In this document: positions 37,111 to 45,928 of the stretch, in pieces
Layout: every line of letters starts with the position of its first letter
How positions within the stretch are numbered: position 1 is the stretch's first letter
Assembly: GCA_015234115.1 (NCBI GenBank)
Contig: JADFWP010000013.1
Location: 1 to 62,215, forward strand
Origin: Magnetococcales bacterium
Lineage (GTDB): Bacteria > Pseudomonadota > Magnetococcia > Magnetococcales > Magnetaquicoccaceae
Direction of reading: 5' to 3'
Length of the DNA: 62,215 bases
Notes under the pieces: model-generated
Seen by the model: the letters and a program-made list of their open reading frames with translations, nothing else
The model's database searches: none
Told to the model about the DNA's origin: nothing
Translations under genes and position numbers: made by a program

Positions 37111-38159
37111 ACGGGCAGCAGGCAACGGATGGCGTGCGGGTCACCCTGCTGGCGCCAGGAGAGGAGCCGGCGTGGGACCGGTTCGTGGCCCACTGTCCGG
37201 AGGCGACCTTTTTTCATCGCGCGGGTTGGAAGCGGATTCTGGAGCAGGCATTCGGCCATGCCACCCACTATCTGCTGGCCCGCCGGGGCGAGGCGATCCA
37301 GGGCGTTCTGCCGCTGGCGCAGGTGCGCAGTCTGTTGTTTGGTCACGCGCTGGTTTCGACCCCGTTTTGCGTCTACGGCGGCGCCGCCGCTTTGGATGAG
37401 GAGAGTCGCCACGCGCTGGAGGCCCATGCCGAGCAGCTCGCCTTGCGCCTGAACGTCGATTGGCTGGAGTGTCGCAATCTCTCCCCGCGCCGGGAGGAGT
37501 GGGGGTCCAAGGCGCTCTATTACACCTTTCGCAAACCGATCGTCGCCGATCCGCAGGCCAATCTGGCGGCCATTCCCCGCAAGCAGCGCGCCGAGGTCCG
37601 GCGTGGTCTGCAACACGGGCTGACCGGGGTGCAAGATGACGACATCGCTGGCCGTTGTTTTGACATCTACTCCGAAAGCGTGCGCAATCTGGGGACACCG
37701 GTATTCACCCGCGCCCTGTTCACGCTGCTGAAAGAGCAGTTCGGCGCCGATTGCGAGGGGTGGCGGGTGGAGCGGCAGGGCAGGAGCGTCGCGGCTGTGG
37801 TCAGTTTCTATTTCCGCGACCAGGTATTGCCCTATTATGGAGGCGGTCTGCCCGAGGCGCGGAGCTGTGGCGCCCTGGCTTTTCTCTATTGGGATCTGAT
37901 GACCCATGCCGCAGCGCGCGGGGCGCGTCTGTTTGATTTCGGACGCAGCAAGGCGGGATCCGGCTCGTTCGATTTCAAGAAATATTACGGTTTCACCCCC
38001 GAGCCACTGCACTATCGCTACCGTCTGGTACGCGCATCAAGCCTGCCGGAGGTCAATCCCATGAATCCGAAATACCGGTATTTCATTCGGATGTGGAAAC
38101 GTCTGCCTTTGCCGGTCGCCGAAACCATCGGCCCCTGGTTGGCGCGCAGTCTGGGATAG
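37107..38159 (+). CDS. FemAB-like GNAT protein of the EPS cluster
   Basis: 350-residue acyltransferase-fold protein resembling the XrtA/PEP-CTERM-associated FemAB family (TIGR03019). Visible strings: FFHRAGWKRILEQAFGH, KQRAEVRRGL, AVVSFYFRDQVLPYYGGG and FDFGRSKAGSGSFDFKKYYGF. It may add an aminoacyl or acyl group to the polysaccharide or lipid carrier. ATG 37107 overlaps the deacetylase stop (ATGA). A very strong palindromic terminator follows, ending the cluster. Confidence 0.9.
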   Translation: MNGQQATDGVRVTLLAPGEEPAWDRFVAHCPEATFFHRAGWKRILEQAFGHATHYLLARRGEAIQGVLPLAQVRSLLFGHALVSTPFCVYGGAAALDEESRHALEAHAEQLALRLNVDWLECRNLSPRREEWGSKALYYTFRKPIVADPQANLAAIPRKQRAEVRRGLQHGLTGVQDDDIAGRCFDIYSESVRNLGTPVFTRALFTLLKEQFGADCEGWRVERQGRSVAAVVSFYFRDQVLPYYGGGLPEARSCGALAFLYWDLMTHAAARGARLFDFGRSKAGSGSFDFKKYYGFTPEPLHYRYRLVRASSLPEVNPMNPKYRYFIRMWKRLPLPVAETIGPWLARSLG

Positions 38160-38186
38160 CGGCAGGAGCGGCGCCGCAAGGCACAC

Positions 38187-38248
38187 TTTTGAAGGAAAAG
38201 AAGGGGTCTGGGGGATTCCTCCCCCAGACCCCTTCTTTTCCTTCAAAA
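38187..38248 (+). terminator. 62-bp near-perfect palindrome, compact family A element
   Basis: Two perfect 29-base arms (38187-38215 and 38220-38248) around TTCC, starting TTTTGAAGG and including GGTCTGGGGGA. It follows the EPS cluster by 27 bases. The arm ends in A/T tracts, so it can act as an intrinsic terminator on both strands. It is a short form of family A in which the outer parts join directly. Confidence 0.85.
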
Positions 38249-38575
38249 ATACACATCCAAACAGTCTCTATTCTTTAAGTTATCAACAAGCACACAAAAA
38301 AACCCGGAACAGAGGAACGTCCGGTCACAAAGAAAAATCACCCTGAAGAACAAAGCTTCCGCCATGATTTGTCACCGGTTGGTTGACCGGTGTCAAATCA
38401 TGGCGGGTTGCCGTATTGGTGTGAATTCTGCTCGCGGTATGCGGGTCAAAAGTGGCACGCGACGACGAACAGGCATCACCGGGCCATGCAGAACGGTTGG
38501 CATCCGTCTGCGCGGTTGGATCTGATGGCGTCATTTTGAAGAGGACGCGATCCGGATCCAACAGTGCCCAGAAGA
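38249..38575. other. Intergenic region with a large inverted repeat
   Basis: About 330 bases without a gene. It holds a 21-base inverted repeat at 38359-38379 and 38386-38406 (arms start CCGCCATGATTTG, one mismatch, 6-base loop) and a smaller CCGGA...TCCGG pair near 38310-38335. Could be a structured RNA, the 3' end of the lipoprotein transcript, or a protein site. Confidence 0.5.
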
Positions 38576-38842
38576 TTACTTCTTGTTCAGGCTCTTGCGG
38601 AAGGTCTTTTTGACCCGCTCGGCTTCCTGGCGTGCGGCTTCGGCTTCCTGGCGTGCGGCTTCGGCATCGCGCTCGGCCTTCATGCGGGCGGCATCGGCCC
38701 GTTCGGCTTCGAGGCGAGCATTGCGGGCGGCTTCAGCGGCCTGATCGACTTCCGGGGCGGCGGGTTGAGTGGCGCAGCCGGGCAGGGTGCTGCCGAGAAC
38801 CCCAGCGAGCAACAGAACGGGGATGATTTTGTAACCCTTCAT
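38576..38842 (-). CDS. Small Lpp/OprI-like lipoprotein
   Basis: 88-residue lipoprotein. Signal peptide MKGYKIIPVLLLAGVLG with the lipobox LPGC, then an Ala/Glu/Arg-rich single helix (RLEAERADAARMKAERDAEA) built of near-heptad AARQEAE units and ending in KSLNKK, like the terminal Lys of Lpp that can join peptidoglycan. The gene has a strong AAAGGAG site 7 bases before the ATG at 38842. It probably trimerises and tethers outer membrane to cell wall. An internal 18-base repeat (GCTTCCTGGCGTGCGGCT) underlies the helix repeats. Confidence 0.88.
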   Translation of the reverse strand: MKGYKIIPVLLLAGVLGSTLPGCATQPAAPEVDQAAEAARNARLEAERADAARMKAERDAEAARQEAEAARQEAERVKKTFRKSLNKK

Positions 38843-39111
38843 GATTAAGTCTCCTTTTGCTGACTGATTTAAGGCGCTAATAACTGTTTGAACCACATTT
38901 TGCCCATCATACCGTAAAAACGGGGAAAAGTCTCATAAAAAATCAATTTGATCCGGCTTTTTTTTAGGAAGCTTATTGGCACGTTTTGTGCTAAAATTTA
39001 CGTTAATGCTCGCTATTCTTTTTATATCAATCGGTTAGACTCTTTCTTCGCAGCCTGTCAGCCAACCGACAACACGGATATATTAAGCAGACACCGTGCC
39101 ACTTTTCAAGG

Positions 39112-39663
39112 TCAACTGCGCCAAAATTTCAACAAACCGCGCCGACTCACCGTGCGGTTCATGGAAGAGGAGACCGACTGACGCACCGGTTGCGGCAACG
39201 GCTTGCCCAACGCCACGTCGAGCGCCTCCCGGGCCGTAGCCAATCCCTCGGTATGGTGCAACAGAGCCTCGACGAAATAGTGACCGGTCTCCGGTTCCCA
39301 GGCGATCACCACCGGCACCAACCGTCCGTCGTCGCACTCCAGCAACACCCCCTGCCCTGCCGCGACCCGCCCGGCGTCATCCACCTCCAGATCCATGGCG
39401 TGACGGATTCTCGGTATGCTTCCCAGCCCCGGAGTGTGCCAATGGATCCGCTCCACGGCCCAGGGAGTCACCAGCAACGCCCGGATCTCGCCCGAGTAGT
39501 CGTCGTTCAACTCCATCTCCACCGTGATGGCCAACCGACGGTTGAGCGCCGGATCGTTTTCCGGCAGGGTGCGCAGAATCCGGGTGGCGCTCACCTTCAG
39601 GGCCACCGGGTCGGGCCAGCGACAATCCCACACCGCTCCCTCCGGGACCACATCCCCCGCCAT
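39112..39663 (-). CDS. HybE-like protein (tentative)
   Basis: 183-residue soluble protein from the ATG at 39663, one base after the thiSG stop, so likely co-transcribed. The segment IRALLVTPWAVERIHW recalls the LVTPW-hydrophobic motif of HybE-type [NiFe]-hydrogenase assembly chaperones, and the C-terminal SRRGLLKFW resembles their end. The N-terminal third does not clearly fit, and no hydrogenase genes are in the window. Treat as a HybE-like protein of unknown role. No signal peptide or membrane helix. Confidence 0.65.
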   Translation of the reverse strand: MAGDVVPEGAVWDCRWPDPVALKVSATRILRTLPENDPALNRRLAITVEMELNDDYSGEIRALLVTPWAVERIHWHTPGLGSIPRIRHAMDLEVDDAGRVAAGQGVLLECDDGRLVPVVIAWEPETGHYFVEALLHHTEGLATAREALDVALGKPLPQPVRQSVSSSMNRTVSRRGLLKFWRS

Positions 39664-39664
39664 G

Positions 39665-40648
39665 TCAGAAGAACAGACCATCCAGAGGACTCGACGCCGT
39701 GGCGTAGAGCTTGCGGGGAATCCGGCCCGCCAGATACGAAGCCCGTCCCGCCTCCACCGCGTGTTTCATGGCGACCGCCATCAGGATCGGATCCCTGGCG
39801 CCCGCGATGGCCGTATTCATCAACACGCCATCACACCCAAGCTCCATGGCATAGGCGGCATCCGAGGCGCACCCCACACCGGCATCCACCAGCACCGGCA
39901 CCTTGGCCTCCTCGATGATGATCTTGATGGTATAAGGGTTGCGCACCCCCAGACCGGAACCGATCGGCGCAGCCAGCGGCATCACCGCCACACAGCCCAT
40001 CTCCTCGAACCGTTTGCACAGATACGGATCGTCCGTGGTATAGACCATCACCTCGAACCCCTCGGCGATCAGCTTTTCGGCGGCGATCAGGGTTTCGGGA
40101 TTGTTCGGCCACAGGTATTTGGGATCCGACAACACCTCCAGCTTGACCAGATTCCAGCCTCCGGCCTCACGGGCCAGACGCAGGGTGCGCACCGCGTCGT
40201 CCGCCGTGAAACAGCCCGCCGTATTGGGCAGATAAAGATATTTCTTCGGATCCAGATAATCGGTCAGCATGGGCGCCTTGGGATCGCTCACATTCACCCG
40301 ACGCACCGCCACGGTGACGATCTCGGCGCCCGACGCGGCCACAGCCTGGGCCGTCTCTTCGAAATCCTTGTATTTCCCGGTGCCCACCAGCAGACGGCTC
40401 GCAAAACGCCGTCCCGCGATCACCAACGGATCCTGCTGCCGAGGTTCCATGCCCCCTCCGATAAAATGAACGATCTCCACCCGATCCCCCTCCGCCAGAT
40501 ACGTCTCGGCGAAACGCTCGCGCGCGACCACATCCAGATTGCGCTCGACCGCCACACGTCCGGCCTCGAAGCGCAAAGTCTCCAGGAGCGCGGCCACGGT
40601 CAATCCGGCGGCAAGTTCGGTGGTTTCGCCATTGAGCAGAATCTGCAT
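39665..40648 (-). CDS. thiSG: ThiS-ThiG fusion: sulfur carrier and thiazole synthase
   Basis: 327-residue fusion. Residues 1-66 are ThiS, beginning [18 protein letters not shown] and ending EIVHFIGGG, where free ThiS would stop at Gly-Gly. From about residue 73 it is ThiG ([19 protein letters not shown]), a TIM-barrel thiazole synthase, with the Schiff-base Lys in LVKLEVL and a [15 protein letters not shown] phosphate loop. It makes the thiazole of thiamin from DXP, dehydroglycine and ThiS-thiocarboxylate. The Gly-Gly is internal, so cleavage or an unusual mechanism is needed. GGAGG lies upstream of the ATG. No TPP riboswitch was recognised in the leader. Confidence 0.96.
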   Translation of the reverse strand: MQILLNGETTELAAGLTVAALLETLRFEAGRVAVERNLDVVARERFAETYLAEGDRVEIVHFIGGGMEPRQQDPLVIAGRRFASRLLVGTGKYKDFEETAQAVAASGAEIVTVAVRRVNVSDPKAPMLTDYLDPKKYLYLPNTAGCFTADDAVRTLRLAREAGGWNLVKLEVLSDPKYLWPNNPETLIAAEKLIAEGFEVMVYTTDDPYLCKRFEEMGCVAVMPLAAPIGSGLGVRNPYTIKIIIEEAKVPVLVDAGVGCASDAAYAMELGCDGVLMNTAIAGARDPILMAVAMKHAVEAGRASYLAGRIPRKLYATASSPLDGLFF

Positions 40649-40855
40649 CGTAATTCTTCCTCCGGATCATCGTCCGCGATGGCGCCGCGCGCAACAATCG
40701 TCTATGATCGGTTGCCATGCTGGATTGATTTTCGATAAACTGCATCGAGTCGGAACCACCAACAGCGTCCCTGACGCCCCAACGGTTTCCGCTCATGGTG
40801 CCATTGTCCGCATTGTCACAGACTTGCGCAAGGGTCTTTTGGAGGAAAAACGAGT

Positions 40856-41404
40856 ATGGCCGAGGAGCGGGATTCCTGGGAAATGCGGCTCTCCGGTCTG
40901 CTGCGGCTGGTGCGCGAAAAGCGGCTCGACGAAGCCGGCACCCTGCTGGAATCCCTGATCCTCGCCGCCCCGGAGGTCGCGGCCCGCTGGCTGGTGCTCA
41001 GTCGGCTGATCGCCCTGGATCCATCCCGCTGGGACCAGGATCTGCAAACCGCTCTGGGACAACTCGGAGGCGCACCCCTGACTGCCTATCGTCGCGCCAT
41101 CCGGGTGCTGGACGAGGCCCGCGCCGAAACCGAAGCCATCCACAGGCTGGAAATGTGGTCCCTGGCCGTGACCGGAGCCTGCCACGCCGCGCCCGCGATG
41201 CCTGGCTGGATGACGGCACTGGACCTCTGGCTGTCGCAACTCAAGGCCCGCCGCGCCCAATGGCGCCTGATGGCCCCGGCCCGTCGCACCGTCACCCGCC
41301 TGGAGCGCCTGGCCGACCGCCTGGAAACAAAAGCGGTCCGGGATGAATCCAAAGAACGGATCCTCTCCCGTCTGGAACAACTGCGGGGAGCATGGCACGG
41401 ATGA
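40856..41404 (+). CDS. Hypothetical helical protein upstream of aroQ
   Basis: 182 residues, mostly helical, with no recognised domain, signal peptide or membrane segment. The early part ([21 protein letters not shown]) resembles one TPR-like hairpin; the C-terminus is Arg-rich and coiled. A strong GGAGG site precedes the ATG. It overlaps the aroQ start by four bases (ATGA), so it is the first gene of the aroQ-accB-accC run. Function unknown. Confidence 0.8.
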   Translation: MAEERDSWEMRLSGLLRLVREKRLDEAGTLLESLILAAPEVAARWLVLSRLIALDPSRWDQDLQTALGQLGGAPLTAYRRAIRVLDEARAETEAIHRLEMWSLAVTGACHAAPAMPGWMTALDLWLSQLKARRAQWRLMAPARRTVTRLERLADRLETKAVRDESKERILSRLEQLRGAWHG

Positions 41405-41871
41405 ACGAGACAGTTGCAAAAAAATGGCGTATCCTGGTGATCAACGGTCCCAATCTGAATCTGTTGGGACAACGGGAAACCGGAATCTATGGCGCCCTGA
41501 CCCTGGCCGATATCGAAACCGCCTGCCGCCGCAAGGCCGATACCCTGGGAATCGCCATCGATTTCTTTCAATCCAACCACGAAGGGGCGCTGGTGGAACG
41601 GATCCAGGCCGCAGCCGGAGTGCACGATTGGATCGTGATCAATCCGGCGGCCTATACGCATACGTCGGTCGCGATCCGCGACGCGCTGCTCGCGGTCAAC
41701 ATCCCGACCATCGAAGTGCATTTGAGCAACATCCATCGGCGCGAACCCTTTCGCCATCACTCCTATGTGAGTGACATCGCGGTCGGGGTCATCGCCGGAC
41801 TGGGTGCAGAAGGATATCTTTATGCCCTGGAGGCCGGGGCGCAACGCCTGGCATCCAAGGCCGGGCCTTGA
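41401..41871 (+). CDS. aroQ: Type II 3-dehydroquinate dehydratase
   Basis: 156-residue shikimate-pathway enzyme converting 3-dehydroquinate to 3-dehydroshikimate. Motifs: [18 protein letters not shown] with the catalytic Tyr and Arg, [43 protein letters not shown] and [16 protein letters not shown] 41401 overlaps the previous stop; ATG 41392 is an alternative. aroQ-accB-accC is a common proteobacterial order. Confidence 0.97.
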   Translation: MNETVAKKWRILVINGPNLNLLGQRETGIYGALTLADIETACRRKADTLGIAIDFFQSNHEGALVERIQAAAGVHDWIVINPAAYTHTSVAIRDALLAVNIPTIEVHLSNIHRREPFRHHSYVSDIAVGVIAGLGAEGYLYALEAGAQRLASKAGP

Positions 41872-41887
41872 AACAAAGGAAGTTCCC

Positions 41888-42376
41888 ATGGCGTTTGATC
41901 TGAGAGAAATTCGTCAATTCATCCGGTTTTTGTCCGATACCGACGTGGCCGAGGTGGAAATCAAGGAAGAGGGACGCTCGCTGCGCATCACCCGCGCCCA
42001 GCCTGCCCCGCCGGCAGCGGCCCAGCCCGCGCCGATGGCCGCGCCGCGCCCCTCCCCGATCACGATTCCGACCGTGGCCCTGCCCGCTCCGGCATCGTTC
42101 TCCCCCTCCTCCTCTCCGGGAGACATGCGGGAAACCACCATCGCCATCACCGCACCCATGGTCGGCACCTTCTACAAAGCCACCTCCCCCGAGTCCGCCC
42201 CCTTCGTGAAACTCGGCGACATGGTGAAAAAAGGTCAGGTGGTGTGCATCATCGAAGCCATGAAACTCATGAACGAAATCGAATCCGAAGTGAGTGGCCG
42301 CGTGGTGAGCATCATCAAGGAAAATGCCACCCCGGTGGAATACGGGGAAGAGATGTTTCTGGTCGAGCCGAGCTGA
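41888..42376 (+). CDS. accB: Biotin carboxyl carrier protein of acetyl-CoA carboxylase
   Basis: 162-residue BCCP. N-terminal helical segment (LREIRQFIRFLSDTDVAEVE), a Pro/Ala-rich linker (about 40-78), then the biotinyl domain with TAPMVGTFYKATSPESAPFV, and the biotinylated Lys in IIEAMKLMNEIE. Full length. It carries carboxybiotin between AccC and the carboxyltransferase, the first step of fatty-acid synthesis. accC follows after 3 bases. Confidence 0.98.
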   Translation: MAFDLREIRQFIRFLSDTDVAEVEIKEEGRSLRITRAQPAPPAAAQPAPMAAPRPSPITIPTVALPAPASFSPSSSPGDMRETTIAITAPMVGTFYKATSPESAPFVKLGDMVKKGQVVCIIEAMKLMNEIESEVSGRVVSIIKENATPVEYGEEMFLVEPS

Positions 42377-42379
42377 CAT

Positions 42380-43729
42380 ATGCCCATGTTCAATAAAATC
42401 CTGATCGCCAACCGGGGCGAGATCGCCTTGCGGGTCCATCGCGCCTGCAAGGAACTCGGCATCCAGACCGTGGCGGTCCACTCCTCGGCGGATGGGGAGG
42501 CGATGCATGTCAAACTGGCCGATGAATCGGTCTGCATCGGCCCTCCCGCCTCCCTGGATTCCTATCTCAATGTGGCCGCGATCATGGCCGCCGCCGAAAT
42601 CACCGATACCCAGGCGATCCATCCGGGCTACGGTTTCCTCTCCGAAAACGCCGCCTTCGCCGAAATCATCCAGGCTTCGGGCCTGACCTTCATCGGTCCG
42701 GAACCCGAGGTGATCCGGTTGCTGGGCGACAAGGTGCGCGCCCGCCAGGCGATGATCGAAGCCGGCGTGCCGGTGGTGCAAGGCTCCTCCAGCGCCGTGA
42801 CCAGCGAAGAGATGGCCCTGAAAGTGGCACGGGAGATCGGTTTCCCGGTGATCATCAAGGCGGCGGGCGGTGGCGGCGGACGGGGCATGAAGGTGGTCCA
42901 TACCGAAGCGGCCCTCATCAACAGCTATACCGTGGCCCGCAACGAGGCCCAACAGTTCTTCAAGAACAACGATGTCTACATCGAACGCTTCCTGAAGAAT
43001 CCGCGCCATGTCGAAATCCAGATCCTGGCCGACAAGCATGGTCACGCCATCCATCTGGGCGAACGGGACTGCTCGTTGCAAAGGCGTCATCAGAAAATCC
43101 TCGAAGAGTCTCCCTCGCCGATGGTCACCCCGGAAGAACGGAACCATCTCGGACACCTCGCCACCAAGGCGGCCCTGGCGGTCGGTTATACCGGGGTCGG
43201 AACCTTCGAATTCCTGCAATCCGAAGGCAAATATCACTTCATCGAAGTCAATACCCGCATCCAGGTGGAACATCCGGTCACCGAGATGGTCACCGGACTC
43301 GATCTGGTCAAAGAGCAGATCCGGGTCGCCGCCGGACTGCCTCTGGCCATCACCCAGGAACAGGTGCGCTTCACCGGACACGCCATCGAATGCCGCATCA
43401 ACGCCGAAGACCCGGAGCGGTTCATCCCCTCTCCCGGCCTGATCACCGAATATCACCCGCCCGGCGGCGGCGGGGTGCGGGTCGATTCGGCAGCCTATGC
43501 GGGCTACCGGATTCCGCCCTACTACGATTCGCTCATCAGCAAACTCATCGTGCACGGCGCGGACCGTCCCGAGGCGGTCGCCCGCATGCGCCGCGCCCTG
43601 GACGAATACGTGATCGGCGGCGTCAAGACCACCTTGCCGCTGCATCAGCGGGTGTTGCGGGACAGCGCCTTCGTGCGCGGTCGTTACGACCTCAATTTCC
43701 TGAGCCGTTTCCTGAAACGGGATGGTTGA
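42380..43729 (+). CDS. accC: Biotin carboxylase subunit of acetyl-CoA carboxylase
   Basis: 449-residue ATP-grasp enzyme that carboxylates biotin on AccB. Start FNKILIANRGEIALRVHRAC, HPGYGFLSENAAFAE, glycine loop KAAGGGGGRGMKVV, ERDCSLQRRHQKI, and the catalytic FIEVNTRIQVEHPVTEM are all present. Length and motifs are standard. No carboxyltransferase (accA, accD) genes are in the window, as expected for the dispersed bacterial form. Confidence 0.98.
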   Translation: MPMFNKILIANRGEIALRVHRACKELGIQTVAVHSSADGEAMHVKLADESVCIGPPASLDSYLNVAAIMAAAEITDTQAIHPGYGFLSENAAFAEIIQASGLTFIGPEPEVIRLLGDKVRARQAMIEAGVPVVQGSSSAVTSEEMALKVAREIGFPVIIKAAGGGGGRGMKVVHTEAALINSYTVARNEAQQFFKNNDVYIERFLKNPRHVEIQILADKHGHAIHLGERDCSLQRRHQKILEESPSPMVTPEERNHLGHLATKAALAVGYTGVGTFEFLQSEGKYHFIEVNTRIQVEHPVTEMVTGLDLVKEQIRVAAGLPLAITQEQVRFTGHAIECRINAEDPERFIPSPGLITEYHPPGGGGVRVDSAAYAGYRIPPYYDSLISKLIVHGADRPEAVARMRRALDEYVIGGVKTTLPLHQRVLRDSAFVRGRYDLNFLSRFLKRDG

Positions 43730-43751
43730 GCCGAAAGGAGGCGAACGCGCC

Positions 43752-44300
43752 ATGGAGCCTTTGGACCATATGACCCTGATGCTGGATCCCGGGCACATCC
43801 GCGAAGCGGTGGCCGACATGGCCCGGCGGATCGATCAGGAACTGCTCAACGCAGCCACCCCCGAAGAGGAACCGGTGATGGTGGTGGTGATGAAGGGAGC
43901 CTTTCTGTTCGGAAGCGATCTGTTGCGCGCGCTTTCCAAACCGATTCCCGTGGTTCTTGTCCATGCCCGTTCCAGTGACGCCCGCCTGGTGATGACCCTG
44001 GAAGATCAGGAGTTCCTGCGCAATCGTCATGTGCTGCTGGTGGACATCCTGATGGACTCGGGCGGCAGCCTCAAGCGTCTCCACCGCTGGTTGATGAGCG
44101 AGTGCCATCCCGCCTCGATCCGGCTGGCCGTGCTGCTTCACAAAACGGTCCACGATCCCGATCCCCTGCCCGTGGATTTTCTCGGCTACGAAGTGCCCGA
44201 TGTGCGCCTGGTCGGCTATGGCATGGACGAAGACCAACGCTTTCGCGGTCTGTCGGCGGTTTATACCTGGTGGACGCCGGGGCAGACGCTGGCGGGATAA
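43752..44300 (+). CDS. Hypoxanthine phosphoribosyltransferase-like protein
   Basis: 182 residues from the ATG at 43752, which has AAAGGAGG upstream; ATG 43722 inside accC is less likely. The HPRT pattern is clear: VMVVVMKGAFLFGSDLLRAL, the PRPP loop region HVLLVDILMDSGGSL, VAVLLHK-like AVLLHKTVHDPDPLPVDFLG, and the end VGYGMDEDQRFRGLSAVY. The PRPP loop reads V-D-I-L-M-D where active HPRTs have E/D-D-I-x-D, so one acidic residue is replaced by Ile. Activity may be lower or altered. It ends the aroQ-acc run and is followed by a family B repeat. Confidence 0.88.
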   Translation: MEPLDHMTLMLDPGHIREAVADMARRIDQELLNAATPEEEPVMVVVMKGAFLFGSDLLRALSKPIPVVLVHARSSDARLVMTLEDQEFLRNRHVLLVDILMDSGGSLKRLHRWLMSECHPASIRLAVLLHKTVHDPDPLPVDFLGYEVPDVRLVGYGMDEDQRFRGLSAVYTWWTPGQTLAG

Positions 44301-44307
44301 TGAATGA

Positions 44308-44447
44308 GTCAACGGGGTCCAGGGGCCATTGGCCCCTGGTGGGGTCCAGGGGCGAAGCCCTTGGGACTTTGATTTGCCTTTGGCGCGCCTTTCCAGCAGC
44401 GCCCCCCCTGGTCGCCGCAGGCGACGCCTTTGGGCCAGAAACTCCAT
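44308..44447 (+). repeat. Family B repeat, full copy B3
   Basis: About 140 bases beginning GTCAACGGGGTCC, with GGGGCCATTGGCCCC, GGGGCGAAGCCCTTGGGACT, a CGCGCC region and GTCGCCGCAGGCGAC. It starts 8 bases after the phosphoribosyltransferase stop. With the partial inverse copy B4 it encloses the AT-rich gene at 44.5-45.7 kb. Confidence 0.9.
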
Positions 44448-44454
44448 ACCCCTT

Positions 44455-45708
44455 TTAGGGAGCGGGAGCGACGGGAGTCTCAGGAGTTGCTTTCCCGCCA
44501 TTTGCGGGGGGTGGTGGGGGTTCATCTCCTGTGTTCGAGGAACCACCCTGCGGTGTGATATCGCTTAAGATATCTGGCTTCTTTGTGACGAGAGTAGAAA
44601 TTTTATCCAGATACCGGACACCGAACCACTGCAAGAAAAATCCAGTGGCAATAGCACCCCAGATATCCTTAACCTTAATATTGATGAGAAACTCTGTCCC
44701 AGAAACACGAGAGATCAGGATTGTTCCTATCCCACACAGCAGGATGGAGACAAACAAGCCAAAAATAAATTTTGGCAAAAGCTTCAAAAAATATTGATAT
44801 TCCTTGTCCACTTCCCAATCTGCAAGGGAATTGAAAAAATTGAGAAAAAAAGCAATCACACCTCCTATTATGGCTCCTATTATCAAAATCCACGGATTGC
44901 TATCAAAATGAAATTTTTTTGCTTCAGTCTTCAAAAAAGAAGAACCAATATTAGTAATGCAGTCGCCTGTGATTTTTGGAAACGTATTCCACACATGAAC
45001 ATTAGCAACAACATAGTAATCTCCTGGATGAAAGAATGGAAAGTTAACAACCGCCATTGCAATACGAGCAATAGAATTATAAAAATGTTCCTTTGCCAAT
45101 TTTACTAACGATTTTACTAACAATTCTAAAGAATCAGTGTCTGACCGATCAGTTTCCAGTATTTTTCTGATTGCTGATTCAATTGAATACTCTTTTGAAT
45201 AATTTTTAGTGTGAGACGCTGAAGGGTCAAATTTTATAGTCCCTTCATAACCGCCCCCTTTATTTATCTGAACGACCTCAATACCATCTACCGATCGGAC
45301 TGTTGGAAAGAAAGCCCCAACTGATCCTCCTTTGGAATTTTCACCCCATAGCTCAGGAGGCAACGAAACAGTAGTGTGACGATCAGCTATCCAGATTGGA
45401 CCGTTAGAATGATTCCTAATCCTCAAAAAAAACGTCCAGACCTCTCCAACTATAAAAGAATCATGACTTGGAGTAACACTTAACTCGACCGCAGGGGGTT
45501 CACCGGAAATAGACTTATTATCAGTCTCAATAAAATTCTTTGGGTCTGAACAACTACTTTTGGACGATCCATCTTGTACCGTATCTCCCACACCATCAAC
45601 AGGCTTGGGTGCTTTCTGAGAGGTCACTCCAGCATATCCCGCTGGTGCAGCAGAAATCATGAACAATACAAAAAGAAAAATTCGACTCAAAAACATATCG
45701 CATCTCAT
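44455..45708 (-). CDS. Unknown exported membrane protein of AT-rich composition
   Basis: 417 residues, not assigned to a family. Signal peptide (FLSRIFLFVLFMISAAPAGYAG), a periplasmic region with beta-sandwich look (AVELSVTPSHDSFIVGEVWTFFLRIRN split across strands), then three membrane helices from about 275 (WILIIGAIIGGVIAFFLNFF, FIFGLFVSILLCGIGTILIS, GAIATGFFLQWFGVRYL) and a Pro-rich cytosolic tail. The beta-sandwich might be an immunoglobulin-like fold. Base composition is clearly lower in GC than the neighbours, and family B repeats lie on both sides, so recent acquisition is likely. Several starts are near 45708; the ATG at 45696 (MFLSRIF) is an alternative. Confidence 0.8.
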   Translation of the reverse strand: MRCDMFLSRIFLFVLFMISAAPAGYAGVTSQKAPKPVDGVGDTVQDGSSKSSCSDPKNFIETDNKSISGEPPAVELSVTPSHDSFIVGEVWTFFLRIRNHSNGPIWIADRHTTVSLPPELWGENSKGGSVGAFFPTVRSVDGIEVVQINKGGGYEGTIKFDPSASHTKNYSKEYSIESAIRKILETDRSDTDSLELLVKSLVKLAKEHFYNSIARIAMAVVNFPFFHPGDYYVVANVHVWNTFPKITGDCITNIGSSFLKTEAKKFHFDSNPWILIIGAIIGGVIAFFLNFFNSLADWEVDKEYQYFLKLLPKFIFGLFVSILLCGIGTILISRVSGTEFLINIKVKDIWGAIATGFFLQWFGVRYLDKISTLVTKKPDILSDITPQGGSSNTGDEPPPPPANGGKATPETPVAPAP

Positions 45709-45928
45709 TTCTAATAACTCCCTGGCTTTTAGGTCAAAAAACAGACAGCTTTATCCACAAGTCTCTGCAACAGATTGCCCATCACAACAGATAGGTCTGT
45801 TTTCGCTGAATTCTGCCACAGAAAAGAATCCATGTCAATCAAAAAAACCACAAAAAAATTATAATAATAGTATGAGTTATGCCGATATCAACACCACATC
45901 AAACCAATGAGCGCCTGCGCCAGAACCA
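45709..45928. other. AT-rich leader of the unknown membrane protein
   Basis: About 220 bases with no supported gene. Contains a spaced 9-base inverted repeat, AAAACAGAC and GTCTGTTTT, about 60 bases apart. A plus-strand open frame through here has no protein-like features. Confidence 0.4.

Noticed and set aside
40649-40855. Possible TPP riboswitch before thiSG
   Set aside because: The conserved TPP-box strings were not found on the minus strand here.
41789-43819. Minus-strand open frame of 676 residues over accB and accC
   Set aside because: Antisense shadow of two unambiguous acetyl-CoA carboxylase genes.
44794-45108. Plus-strand frame inside the AT-rich gene
   Set aside because: Lys/Ile/Asn-rich shadow without a ribosome site; the minus-strand frame has signal peptide and membrane helices.
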